The notes beneath the pieces were generated by a model. It was given only the letters and a program-made list of their open reading frames with translations, did no database searches and was not told the DNA's origin. A stretch of DNA of 64,000 bases from Stackebrandtia nassauensis DSM 44728 (lineage in GTDB: Bacteria > Actinomycetota > Actinomycetes > Mycobacteriales > Micromonosporaceae). The position numbers and the translations under genes were made by a program. The stretch spans positions 4,402,001-4,466,000 of the forward strand of contig NC_013947.1 in NCBI RefSeq assembly GCF_000024545.1. Direction: 5' to 3'. Below are positions 46,619-54,502 of the stretch, one piece after another; the first letter of the stretch is position 1, and each line of letters opens with the position of its first letter.

Positions 46619-47173
46619 ATGGTTGGGTTCTTGGACCGTCTGAACACCATGGTCGTGAACACCATCTCACCGGGACGAGTGGCGAAGGTGCGCTTCAACC
46701 GCAACGAGGGGATCCGGCTGGAATGGGGATCGCGGGACCCACTCAATCTGAGCGCCGAAGAACTGTCCGGTGAGGTCACCAGGGCGGTTGTCGCGGCACT
46801 GACGGGAGCCGAGCAGGGAACGTCCGCGGCACGACGCGCGGTGCGGGCCGAATCCGGTCGTGGTCCCGAGGGCCGCGAGCGCGAACCGCGGGTGCGTGAG
46901 CGCCGCCGGATGGTGCACGCGCGGGTCCAGGACATCCAGGTGCGCGCCCACGCCGCCCAAAAGGCCGTGACCGTGGACTGGCGGGGTCGCACCGACGTCG
47001 AGGTTCGCATCTCGCGGGCGGCACTGGCCCGCCTTGACGCCGAAACGCTGCGCGATGCCGTGAACCAGGCGCTGGAATCCGCCCGCGGTCAACACGGTCT
47101 CGCGCTGGCGGCGATCTTCTCCCACGTGTACAAGTTCGACCAATTCGGACAGAAATGGAGACAACGACGATGA
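46619..47173 (+). CDS. YbaB/EbfC-like protein with two similar halves (EspL-like)
   Basis: 184 residues. Two segments (about 22-62 and 115-160) share a pattern of a hydrophobic strand, a Trp- or Asp-containing turn, Leu-Ser-Ala-Glu-Glu-Leu or Leu-Asp-Ala-Glu-Thr-Leu, then an Ala-rich helix, as in the C-terminal half of YbaB/EbfC proteins; a charged Arg/Glu-rich linker lies between. YbaB-like proteins such as EspL occur in ESX-1 loci. The ATG has CAGGAGAAATC upstream and the stop forms an ATGA overlap with the next gene, so this is an operon with the two secreted-type proteins. The duplication and family placement are by eye. Confidence 0.55.
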   Translation: MVGFLDRLNTMVVNTISPGRVAKVRFNRNEGIRLEWGSRDPLNLSAEELSGEVTRAVVAALTGAEQGTSAARRAVRAESGRGPEGREREPRVRERRRMVHARVQDIQVRAHAAQKAVTVDWRGRTDVEVRISRAALARLDAETLRDAVNQALESARGQHGLALAAIFSHVYKFDQFGQKWRQRR

Positions 47174-47811
47174 CGATTTCCGGGGAGAAGCTCGGGGCCA
47201 AACTCTACAACCTGCGGCGGGCCGGACGGATCTCGCTGCCCAAGGCGGCGGCTCTGTACGCCCAGGGAAGCCGGCACATGCACAACACCAGCTGGAAGGA
47301 GGACGAGGCTTTCGACAAGGGACAAACCGTCGACTATCAGGACTTCGAGTACCAGGAGCCCGAGGACGACGGCGAGGCCACGTACTCCCACGCGCACGGC
47401 TGGGGGATCGAGAACCAGCTCCCCGAGGAGCAGGCGTACACCGCCGTCGTGACCGACGCCGAGGTGATGGGCGCCTCCTATGAGAACTGGAACGCGCTGC
47501 GGGACCAGTTGCAGGTCTACATGGCCTCCACCGCGATGTCGCTGACCAACGCGGGGCTGGCCCTGGAACAGATCGCGAACGACTACGCCGCCACCGATGC
47601 CGCCGCGGCAGCCGAGCTGCGCGAACAGTCCAAGGGCCTGGACGAGCGGCCGGAGATACCCGAGGTCAAGCATCCGTACTCCCCGCACGACACCATAACC
47701 GTCCACTATGACACCCCCGACGTCGAGACGCCCTGGGGTGATGTGGGATTGCCGGACGGCGACACCGAGGTTCTCAAGGACGAACCGACCAATCCCCTCA
47801 AGGGCGAGTGA
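47170..47811 (+). CDS. ESX secretion-associated protein, EspC/DUF2580-like
   Basis: 213 residues. The first 100 residues are acidic and polar with no signal peptide. Residues about 100-160 form a helical segment (Leu-Arg-Asp-Gln-Leu-Gln, then Leu-Thr-Asn-Ala-Gly-Leu-Ala-Leu-Glu-Gln-Ile-Ala-Asn-Asp-Tyr and Thr-Asp-Ala-Ala-Ala) resembling the helix ending in Tyr-x-x-x-Asp of EspC/WXG-type secreted proteins. The tail is Pro/Asp-rich. The ATGA overlap with the YbaB-like gene favours ATG 47170 over 47155. Function is unknown; an ESX substrate or chaperone is inferred. Confidence 0.5.
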   Translation: MTISGEKLGAKLYNLRRAGRISLPKAAALYAQGSRHMHNTSWKEDEAFDKGQTVDYQDFEYQEPEDDGEATYSHAHGWGIENQLPEEQAYTAVVTDAEVMGASYENWNALRDQLQVYMASTAMSLTNAGLALEQIANDYAATDAAAAAELREQSKGLDERPEIPEVKHPYSPHDTITVHYDTPDVETPWGDVGLPDGDTEVLKDEPTNPLKGE

Positions 47812-47825
47812 AAGGTGACATCGAC

Positions 47826-48692
47826 ATGACCGTTTCGGCAGCCGACCTCGCCAACAAGGGCATGGAAGTCAGGAACAAGGCCGTGGAGAAGTGGATGGAG
47901 GAGGAGGCGGGCATCTACGCCAGCACCGAACTTCAAACGGCCGTTGAAGGCGCCTTCGACTACATCGTCACGATGTTCGAGCAGATGGGGTTGCGCGACC
48001 CCAAGCGGCTGGACACGATGAGCGGGTACCTGGCCGACGCCCGCACCACATTGACCGAACCGGTCATCGGGGAGATCGACACCATCAAGGGGCAGCTCGA
48101 CGATTGGGAAGGCGATGCCGCCGACAACTTCATCTTTGACTACCTGTCTCCGCTGACACAGATCAACGCCAACCAGATCTACTACATCGGAGTCCTGGAG
48201 AACACTCTCGACGGTGTCAAGACGATGCTGGAGGAATCGCGCAAGAACACCATCCAACTGGGCGACAAGACCATCGAGGCGCTTGACGCACTTGAGGACA
48301 CCGGTGAAGGGATGTACGCGCTGACCATTGTGGCCGCCGTCGTCGGCGTGGTCGGTGCCGTCGTCACCGGAGGCGCGAGTGTGGCTCTCGCGGTCTCGTT
48401 CGCTTCCATCAGCGGTGCCATAAGCATCGGCGCCGGGGCCGTCACCCTGGAGGAGCAGCGCGTCTCCGGCGACGACGTCGAAGCGGTACTGAACTCCATG
48501 ATCGACTCGTACTGGGATATCAATGACACGAACCGGATCATCGAGGAGGACCTGGCCAAACTGCTCGGACAGGATGTGGACACCGTGCGGGAGCAGGCCA
48601 ACCGGTATCGGCCGATCATTCCCGACATCTCCGGATACGGGAGCTCACCGAAAGACCGCGAGATACTCGGCGAATTCCAGCCTCCGGCCTGA
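47826..48692 (+). CDS. WXG-like protein with hydrophobic centre, putative ESX substrate
   Basis: 288 residues. The first 140 residues are helical and contain Trp-Glu-Gly-Asp-Ala-Ala-Asp-Asn-Phe near 95, matching the Trp-x-Gly turn of WXG100/LXG-type proteins. Residues about 165-205 are a long Gly/Ala/Val-rich hydrophobic stretch that could span or insert into a membrane once or twice. The C-terminal 85 residues are acidic. There is no Sec signal. The start at 47826 follows GAAAGGTGAC; a GTG at 47808 overlapping the previous stop is possible. As the third gene of the cassette it is the likely exported product; no toxin motif was seen. Confidence 0.5.
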   Translation: MTVSAADLANKGMEVRNKAVEKWMEEEAGIYASTELQTAVEGAFDYIVTMFEQMGLRDPKRLDTMSGYLADARTTLTEPVIGEIDTIKGQLDDWEGDAADNFIFDYLSPLTQINANQIYYIGVLENTLDGVKTMLEESRKNTIQLGDKTIEALDALEDTGEGMYALTIVAAVVGVVGAVVTGGASVALAVSFASISGAISIGAGAVTLEEQRVSGDDVEAVLNSMIDSYWDINDTNRIIEEDLAKLLGQDVDTVREQANRYRPIIPDISGYGSSPKDREILGEFQPPA

Positions 48693-48763
48693 ACAGATCG
48701 CTACGGCCGAGCCGATCGCGACGCTCGGCATCGGTGGCCTGCTGACGGCCGGTCCCGCTTTCA

Positions 48764-48804
48764 CGCCGGTTCCCGGCCCAGCATCGCTGGGCCGGGAACC
48801 GGCG
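48764..48804. terminator. bidirectional hairpin between convergent genes
   Basis: Perfect 19-base arms (48764-48782 and 48786-48804) with an ATC loop, placed between the plus-strand WXG-like gene and the minus-strand chitinase gene. Confidence 0.8.
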
Positions 48805-48811
48805 CCGTGCC

Positions 48812-51109
48812 TCAGCCGAGGCCGGTGTCGACGGCGGTCATGAGAGTGCCGTTGTCGCCCGACATCTCCCAGATCATCATTCCCAGCAGGTTCTGTTCCT
48901 TGACCCAGGCGGTCTTGCGTTCGATGGACCACGGGTCGTCGAAGGTCCACCACTGACCGCCGTTTCCGGTGTAGCAGTAGGTCGACAGCGACTGCTCGTC
49001 GTGGTGGACCGTGCAGCCGGGCACGCTGGCCTTCAGGTTCGCGTAGCCGCGGGTGCCCGCCTCCTCGGCGAACTGGCCCGGTGCCGCGCCGTTGGCCGCC
49101 TGCCACTCGCCGTGGACGCCGCCGTCGGTGACGCCCTGCCAGCCCCTGCCGTAGAACGGCAGTCCGATGGTGAGCTTGCGCGGGTTGACGCCCGCGTCCA
49201 GGTACTCCTGAATGGCCACCTCGTTGGAGAAGTGGTTGTTGTACGGGTCCTGGTCGTCGACCCACTGGTTGGACGCGTGACCGGTGCGGTTGGGCTCCCA
49301 CGAGTTGTCGCTTCCGGCGCCGTGGAAGTCGTAGCCCTGCACGTTGGCGAAGTCCATGTAGTCGAAGACGCTCGGGTTGCCGTCGTTGGTGGTGATGTCC
49401 CAACCCGCCTCGATCTTCGCCGGGTCGGCGGGGGTGAACGCGGTCAGTTCGTACTCCTCGCCGGTCTGCTGTGACAGGGCGTCCATCTGCCTGCGGAACT
49501 CGGCGAACAGCAGCGTGTTGTTGGCCTTGTCCTTGTCGCTGATGTGGTTGCCCGCGTGGCCTTCGGCTCCCGGCCACTCCCAGTCGAGGTCGAAGCCGTC
49601 GAAGACCCCGGTTCCCGAACCCGGGCCACCGGCGCCGTTGTAGGTCGGCAGGTTGCCCTTGAGGTACATGTCGACACAGGACGACACGAACTTCTTGCGG
49701 GAGGCATCGGTGGCGGCCACGTCGGAGAAGAACTTCGAGTAGGTCCAGCCGCCGATCGACATCATCACCTTCAGGTGCGGGTGCTTGGCCTTGAGCTTGC
49801 GCAGCTGGTTGAAGTTGCCGCGCAACGGTTCCCAACCGGTGTCGGCCTTGCCGTCCACCGACTGTCCGGCGGAGAAGGCCCGGCCGTAGTCGGCCTCGGC
49901 GTCACCGGCGCCGGTCCCCTGGTCGGGGTCCTGCGGGTTGGGCGTCGTGCCCTTGGTGACCCCGTTCATGCAGGTCAGGTTGGTGGGGTGGATGTTGGAG
50001 AACGCGTAGTTGATGTGGGTGAGCTTGGCGGCGGCACCGGAGGTGTCGAGGTTGCGCACGAAGTACTGCCGACCGTAGATTCCCCATTGGACAAAGTAGC
50101 CGACCCGGGCGTGCGAGCCGCCGCCGATGACGTCGTCGGTGGTGGCCTTGACCGCGGCACTGTCGGACGAGATGTTGTCGTAGGTGTCGCGGGCGCGGAC
50201 GGTGAAGCTGTACTCGGTGACCGGGGCCAGGCCCGAGACCGTCGCCGAGGTGCCGGTGACCGAGGTGGCCAGTTTGCCGTCGCGGTACACGTCGTATCCG
50301 GCGATGCCGCTGGCGTCGCTGGCGGCGTCCCAGCTCAGTCCGACGCTGTCGGAGGTTGTGCCAGTGGAGCGCAGCCCCTTGGGGGCGGTCGGCGGCGTGG
50401 TGTCGTCGCTGGGGTCCAGTGTGGTCGCGGTGACCGGTTTACTGTGTCCGGACTTGTTTCCCTTGGTGTCCAGCGCCTGCACCGTGAAGGAGTACTCCTT
50501 GTTGGGAGACAGGCCGGTGACGACGGTCTTGGTGTCGGTGGTGCTGGCGACGTTGCTGCCGCCGGAGTAGACCTCATAGGACGCGATCGGGTTGTCGCCC
50601 GCGACGGCTTTGTCCCAGGCCAGCGCGACGGTCTTGGTGGTGGATCCGGTGGCGCGCAGGTTCTCCGGCGCCTTGGGCGGGGTGTCGGGGGTGCCGTCGC
50701 AGTTGTTGCCGTTGATCTTGCAGCCCGGCGGGGCGGTGCCGGTCGAGATCCTGAACGAGGGGCTGTAGGGCTCGGTGTTGCGTCCGGCGCCCACCCTGGC
50801 GTTGTAGTACTCGTTGATGATGGTGACGTGGTTGCCGTTCTGGGAGAGCTTCCCGTACCAGACGTTGCTGACGGTGACCCCGGGTGGCAGGTCGAACTCC
50901 AGGGTCCAGCCGGTGATGTCGGCGCCGGTGTTGTTGCTGATGACGTACTTGCCGTCCCAGGTCGAACCGGAACCGGTGGCCTGGAACGCGGCGGTCAGGC
51001 CCGCCGGCGCCGCCGAAGCGGAACTCGCCGGGACCAGGACGGCCATGGGTAGGAGTACGAGGGCGATGAGGACGGCGAATACTCGCTTCGCTGTGGGCAT
51101 GGTGCGCAT
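48812..51109 (-). CDS. secreted family 18 chitinase with CBM2 and two fibronectin type III domains
   Basis: 765 residues. A Sec signal peptide (1-33, Ala-Ser-Ala-Ala cleavage region) precedes a CBM2 cellulose/chitin-binding domain (35-135), two Fn3 domains (about 145-235 and 243-330) and a GH18 catalytic barrel (345-765). The catalytic motif Asp-Gly-Phe-Asp-Leu-Asp-Trp-Glu is intact, with Met-Met-Ser-Ile-Gly-Gly-Trp upstream. It hydrolyses beta-1,4-linked chitin outside the cell. Two starts are possible: ATG 51109 (weak ribosome site) or ATG 51100, which has AGGA eight bases before it. An inverted repeat upstream resembles a DasR site, which would tie expression to N-acetylglucosamine supply. 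Confidence 0.95.
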   Translation of the reverse strand: MRTMPTAKRVFAVLIALVLLPMAVLVPASSASAAPAGLTAAFQATGSGSTWDGKYVISNNTGADITGWTLEFDLPPGVTVSNVWYGKLSQNGNHVTIINEYYNARVGAGRNTEPYSPSFRISTGTAPPGCKINGNNCDGTPDTPPKAPENLRATGSTTKTVALAWDKAVAGDNPIASYEVYSGGSNVASTTDTKTVVTGLSPNKEYSFTVQALDTKGNKSGHSKPVTATTLDPSDDTTPPTAPKGLRSTGTTSDSVGLSWDAASDASGIAGYDVYRDGKLATSVTGTSATVSGLAPVTEYSFTVRARDTYDNISSDSAAVKATTDDVIGGGSHARVGYFVQWGIYGRQYFVRNLDTSGAAAKLTHINYAFSNIHPTNLTCMNGVTKGTTPNPQDPDQGTGAGDAEADYGRAFSAGQSVDGKADTGWEPLRGNFNQLRKLKAKHPHLKVMMSIGGWTYSKFFSDVAATDASRKKFVSSCVDMYLKGNLPTYNGAGGPGSGTGVFDGFDLDWEWPGAEGHAGNHISDKDKANNTLLFAEFRRQMDALSQQTGEEYELTAFTPADPAKIEAGWDITTNDGNPSVFDYMDFANVQGYDFHGAGSDNSWEPNRTGHASNQWVDDQDPYNNHFSNEVAIQEYLDAGVNPRKLTIGLPFYGRGWQGVTDGGVHGEWQAANGAAPGQFAEEAGTRGYANLKASVPGCTVHHDEQSLSTYCYTGNGGQWWTFDDPWSIERKTAWVKEQNLLGMMIWEMSGDNGTLMTAVDTGLG

Positions 51110-51153
51110 CCTGAGGGCATCAAATAGGACGGGGCACCTTCGAAGGCTGGCTC

Positions 51154-51169
51154 AATAGTAAAGACTATT
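51154..51169. promoter_or_regulatory. DasR-like (dre) inverted repeat upstream of the chitinase
   Basis: AATAGT-AAAG-ACTATT is a perfect 6-base inverted repeat in a 16-base frame. Compared with the dre consensus as I remember it, 10 of 16 positions match, including the GT...AGAC core. It lies 45 bases before the chitinase start in an A+T-rich pocket, the right place for an operator. Confidence 0.45.
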
Positions 51170-51180
51170 AATCACAAATG

Positions 51181-52131
51181 TCAATGTATCGATAATTCAA
51201 GGATTTCATCGAAATGCTTGAGCGCCTTGGCTTCCAGATCCGGATCGGCACCGTCCAGCCAGGCGATCCGGTCGTCGCGGCCGAACCAGGAGCGCTGGCG
51301 GCGCACGAACCGGCGGGTGCCGGTGATCGTGGCCTCGCGCGCCTCGGCCAGCGTGCGCTCACCGTCGAGGTGTTGCAGCAGTTGCCGGTAGCCCAGCGCC
51401 CGTCCGGCGGTCAGCCCCTCGGCGAGTCCCCGCGCGGCCAGCGTCCGCACCTCCTCGACGAGCCCGGCCGCCAGCATCAGGTCCACCCGCAGCGCGATCC
51501 GCTCGTCCAGTTCGGCGGTGTCGCGGTCGACGCCGACGTGGACGCTGCGGTAGACGGGACGGCGTTCGCGCGGCAGCGTCGCGGTGAACGAGCCGGTCAG
51601 CTCCACCACCTCCAGCGCCCGCACGATCCGGCGGCCGTTGGACGGCAGGATCGCCGCCGCCGCGTCCGGGTCGGCGCTCGCCAGCCGGTCGTGCAGCGCC
51701 CGCGGCCCCACCTCGGCCAGCTCGGTCTCCAGCCGGGCCCGCACCACGGGGTCGGTGCCGGGAAACTCCATCGCGTCGACCACCGCCTGGATGTACAGCC
51801 CCGAGCCGCCCACCAGCACCGGGACGCGGCCGCGCGCCAGGATGTCGTCCACGGTCGCGCGCGCCAGCGCCTGGTACTCGGCGACGCTGGCGGTACGGCG
51901 CACGTCCCAGATGTCGAGCAGGTGGTGCGGGACGCCCTCGCGCTCGGCGACGGTGAGTTTCGCGGTGCCGATGTCCATGCCCCGGTACAGCTGCATCGAG
52001 TCGGCGTTGACGATCTCGCCGTCCCGCTCCCGGGCCACCGCCAGCGACAGCGCCGACTTCCCGGTCGCGGTGGGGCCGCACACGATCACCACAGGTCCAG
52101 GTAGGCTTTCACGGTTGCCGGTAACGTCCAT
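51181..52131 (-). CDS. miaA: tRNA dimethylallyltransferase
   Basis: 316 residues. The P-loop Gly-Pro-Thr-Ala-Thr-Gly-Lys-Ser-Ala is followed by [10 protein letters not shown], Gly-Thr-Ala-Lys and the Gly-Gly-Ser-Gly-Leu-Tyr block, all diagnostic. The enzyme transfers a dimethylallyl group to A37 of tRNAs reading UNN codons; MiaB, encoded 9 kb away, adds the methylthio group. ATG 52131 follows GGGAGGAAGTG. Confidence 0.95.
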   Translation of the reverse strand: MDVTGNRESLPGPVVIVCGPTATGKSALSLAVARERDGEIVNADSMQLYRGMDIGTAKLTVAEREGVPHHLLDIWDVRRTASVAEYQALARATVDDILARGRVPVLVGGSGLYIQAVVDAMEFPGTDPVVRARLETELAEVGPRALHDRLASADPDAAAAILPSNGRRIVRALEVVELTGSFTATLPRERRPVYRSVHVGVDRDTAELDERIALRVDLMLAAGLVEEVRTLAARGLAEGLTAGRALGYRQLLQHLDGERTLAEAREATITGTRRFVRRQRSWFGRDDRIAWLDGADPDLEAKALKHFDEILELSIH

Positions 52132-52363
52132 ATCACTTCCTCCCAACACGGCCGGACACGGGCGCCGCTTCGCGAGGAACGTGGCGAAAGGTCACGGTTT
52201 CATCGCGACCACGACGTTCGCACGGCGGTGACCAGCGGCGACGCCTGGTGAGGCGGCATGCGGAGTTGTCGGCCCCGCGAGGTCCACCGTAAGGTACCGA
52301 TAAGTGAATCCTCGAATGACAATCGGTCGGGCAACCGCGCCCGAGATACCCGCTAAGGAAAAA

Positions 52364-53593
52364 GTGAACACCATGAGCGGTGAGAACCCTGACGCCACGC
52401 AGTTCGGACGCATAGACCCCGGCGGCACCGTATATCTGAAGACCAGTGCGGGCGAACGCGTCATCGGGTCGTGGCAGGCCGGTTCGCCCGAGGAGGGCCT
52501 GGCGCATTTCGCGCGCCGTTACGACGACCTGGTCACCGAGGTCGATCTGGTCGCCGCGAGGCTCAACTCCGGCAACGCCGACCCCGCCTCGACCGCCAGC
52601 GCGATCAAGAAGCTGCGCGTCAGCCTGGACGAGGCCCACGTGATCGGCGACGTCGACAAGCTGGCCGCCCGGCTGGACGAGCTGGCCTCGCGTTCCGAGG
52701 CCAAGGTCGCCGAGGCCAAGGAGGCCAAGTCGGCCGCCCGCGCCGAGGCCGTCGCCCGCAAGGAGGCGCTGGCCACCGAGGCGGAGAAACTGGCCGCCGA
52801 CTCCACCCAGTGGAAGGCCGCCGGCGACCGCATCAAGGCCATCGCCGAGGAGTGGAAGACCATCCACGGCGCCGACCGCAAGAGCGACCAGGCGCTGTGG
52901 AAGCGTTTCGCCGCCGCCCGCGACGGATTCACCCGCCGCCGGGGCGCCCACTTCGCGTCGCTGGACAGCGAGCGCAAGGTCATCGCCACCGCCAAGGAGG
53001 AGCTGATCGCCGAGGCCGAGAAGCTGGCGACCTCCACCGACTGGGCCGAGACCGCCGATCAGCTCAAGGGCCTCATGCGACAGTGGAAAGAGGCCGGACG
53101 GGTGGCTCCCGACGCCGAGCAGAAGCTGTGGAAGCGGTTCCGCGCGGCGCAGGACACCTTCTTCTCGGCCCGCAGTGAGGCCTTCTCGGCCCGCGACGCC
53201 GAGTTCAAGGAGAACCTGAACCAGAAGCGGGAACTGCTGACCCAGGCCGAGGCCATCGACGTCGAGGCCGACCCGCGCGCCGCCCAGGCGAAGCTGCGCG
53301 AGATCCAGGGCCAGTGGGAGGAGATCGGACGGGTTCCCAAGGAGTCCGCCGGTGGCCTGCAACGACGGCTGCGCGCCGTGGACGACAAGATCCGCGCCGC
53401 CCTCGACGTGGCCTGGCGCCGCACCCCGGTCTCGGAGAATCCGCTGCTGGCGCAGATGCGCGAGCAGGTCGACAAGGCCGAGCGGCAGCTGGAGCGCGCC
53501 AAGAACGACGGGGACGCCAAGCGCATCGCCGCCGCCGAGGAGGCGCTCAATTCGAAGCGGCAATTCCTAGAGCTGGCCGAAAAGGCACAGTAG
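52364..53593 (+). CDS. DUF349-repeat coiled-coil protein
   Basis: 409 residues, almost entirely helical and rich in Ala, Lys, Glu and Arg. At least three DUF349 repeats can be seen (about 150-220, 225-300 and 305-375), each around Trp-Lys/Glu, Gly-Arg-Val and Leu-Trp-Lys-Arg-Phe or Leu-Gln-Arg-Arg. The neighbourhood miaA / DUF349 / miaB matches mycobacteria. Its function in actinobacteria is not established. GTG 52364 has AAGG five bases before it; ATG 52373 would be too far from that site. Confidence 0.8.
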   Translation: MNTMSGENPDATQFGRIDPGGTVYLKTSAGERVIGSWQAGSPEEGLAHFARRYDDLVTEVDLVAARLNSGNADPASTASAIKKLRVSLDEAHVIGDVDKLAARLDELASRSEAKVAEAKEAKSAARAEAVARKEALATEAEKLAADSTQWKAAGDRIKAIAEEWKTIHGADRKSDQALWKRFAAARDGFTRRRGAHFASLDSERKVIATAKEELIAEAEKLATSTDWAETADQLKGLMRQWKEAGRVAPDAEQKLWKRFRAAQDTFFSARSEAFSARDAEFKENLNQKRELLTQAEAIDVEADPRAAQAKLREIQGQWEEIGRVPKESAGGLQRRLRAVDDKIRAALDVAWRRTPVSENPLLAQMREQVDKAERQLERAKNDGDAKRIAAAEEALNSKRQFLELAEKAQ

Positions 53594-53601
53594 CAACTGA
53601 T

Positions 53602-53642
53602 CCCGAACATGATCAGTCCCTTAGGGACTGATCATGTTCGGG
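53602..53642 (+). terminator. intrinsic terminator of the DUF349 gene
   Basis: Perfect 20-base arms around a single central T, followed by TACAATTTTGG, so a short U-tract is present. It begins 8 bases past the stop codon. Confidence 0.9.
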
Positions 53643-53648
53643 TACAAT
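53643..53648 (+). promoter_or_regulatory. possible -10 element of the tyrosine phosphatase gene
   Basis: TACAAT lies about 70 bases before the phosphatase ATG, directly after the terminator stem. It matches TAnnnT well, but no good -35 is present because that position falls inside the hairpin. Confidence 0.35.
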
Positions 53649-53716
53649 TTTGGTATACGTCAGTCACGGACTGTCGACAGCTCCCCATCCCTGCGACCCC
53701 TTAGCGACGGCACACC

Positions 53717-54463
53717 ATGAATACTTTCACGCGCCCTCACGCGGATTACGGCAGCGAGCGTTTCATCCCCTTCGAAACGATCTTCAATTTTCGTGACCTC
53801 GGTGGCCTGGCCGCGCTGGGCGGCAGCAAGGTTCGCACCGGCCTGGTGTTCCGTTCCGACCAGTTCGGCAACGCCTCGTCGGAGGACATCGACTACATCG
53901 TGGACGAACTCGGCGTCAAGACCGTCGTCGACCTGCGCCGCCCCACCGAGATCGCGGCCACCGCTTCCTTCCCCGGAGACCGGGGCGTCGCGGTCCACAA
54001 TCTCGAACTCGGCCACATCCGCTGGGAGAACATCGAACGCGACGCCGGACGGGAGCCGTCCCCGGTGCCGTTCCTCGTCGAGCGCTACACCGCGATGGTC
54101 GAGACCGGAGCCATCACCATCCGCGACACGCTCAACATGATGATCACCGCCACGCCGATGGTCTTCCACTGCATGGCCGGAAAGGACCGCACCGGCATCA
54201 CCGCCGCGGTGGCGCTGAAGCTGCTGGGAGTGTCCGATGACGACATCGCCGCCGACTACGCCCTGACCGGCGAGGGCATGCACCGCTACTACGACTGGCG
54301 CGCCAGGATCGGCAAGTCCCCCAACGAGGGTCTGCACCCGCACGCCGAGGCCATGTACGGACTGCTGCGCAATATCGACAATCACTTCGGCAGTATGGAG
54401 AAGTACGCGCGCGCCATCGACTTCCAGCGCACCGACGAGTTGCGCGCGCACCTGTTGACCTGA
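53717..54463 (+). CDS. protein tyrosine phosphatase, PtpB-like
   Basis: 248 residues of the tyrosine phosphatase 3 family. The active-site loop is His-Cys-Met-Ala-Gly-Lys-Asp-Arg-Thr-Gly with Cys152 and Arg158; the N-terminus has the usual Asn-Phe-Arg-Asp-Leu-Gly-Gly and Phe-Arg-Ser-Asp motifs. The Lys-Asp in the loop is as in mycobacterial PtpB and related phosphatases, which act on phosphotyrosine and sometimes phosphoinositides. No signal peptide. It is followed closely by the SpoIIE phosphatase gene, which has its own start signal. Confidence 0.9.
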   Translation: MNTFTRPHADYGSERFIPFETIFNFRDLGGLAALGGSKVRTGLVFRSDQFGNASSEDIDYIVDELGVKTVVDLRRPTEIAATASFPGDRGVAVHNLELGHIRWENIERDAGREPSPVPFLVERYTAMVETGAITIRDTLNMMITATPMVFHCMAGKDRTGITAAVALKLLGVSDDDIAADYALTGEGMHRYYDWRARIGKSPNEGLHPHAEAMYGLLRNIDNHFGSMEKYARAIDFQRTDELRAHLLT

Positions 54464-54490
54464 TCGGACGTGGTGCTGCCGTGACGGCGT

Positions 54491-54496
54491 TATCAT
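54491..54496 (+). promoter_or_regulatory. -10-like element of a leaderless SpoIIE phosphatase transcript
   Basis: TATCAT ends 6 bases before ATG 54503, and no Shine-Dalgarno precedes that codon. A TTGACC at 54455-54460 is too far (30 bases) to be its -35. Confidence 0.5.
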
Positions 54497-54502
54497 TCCC
54501 CG

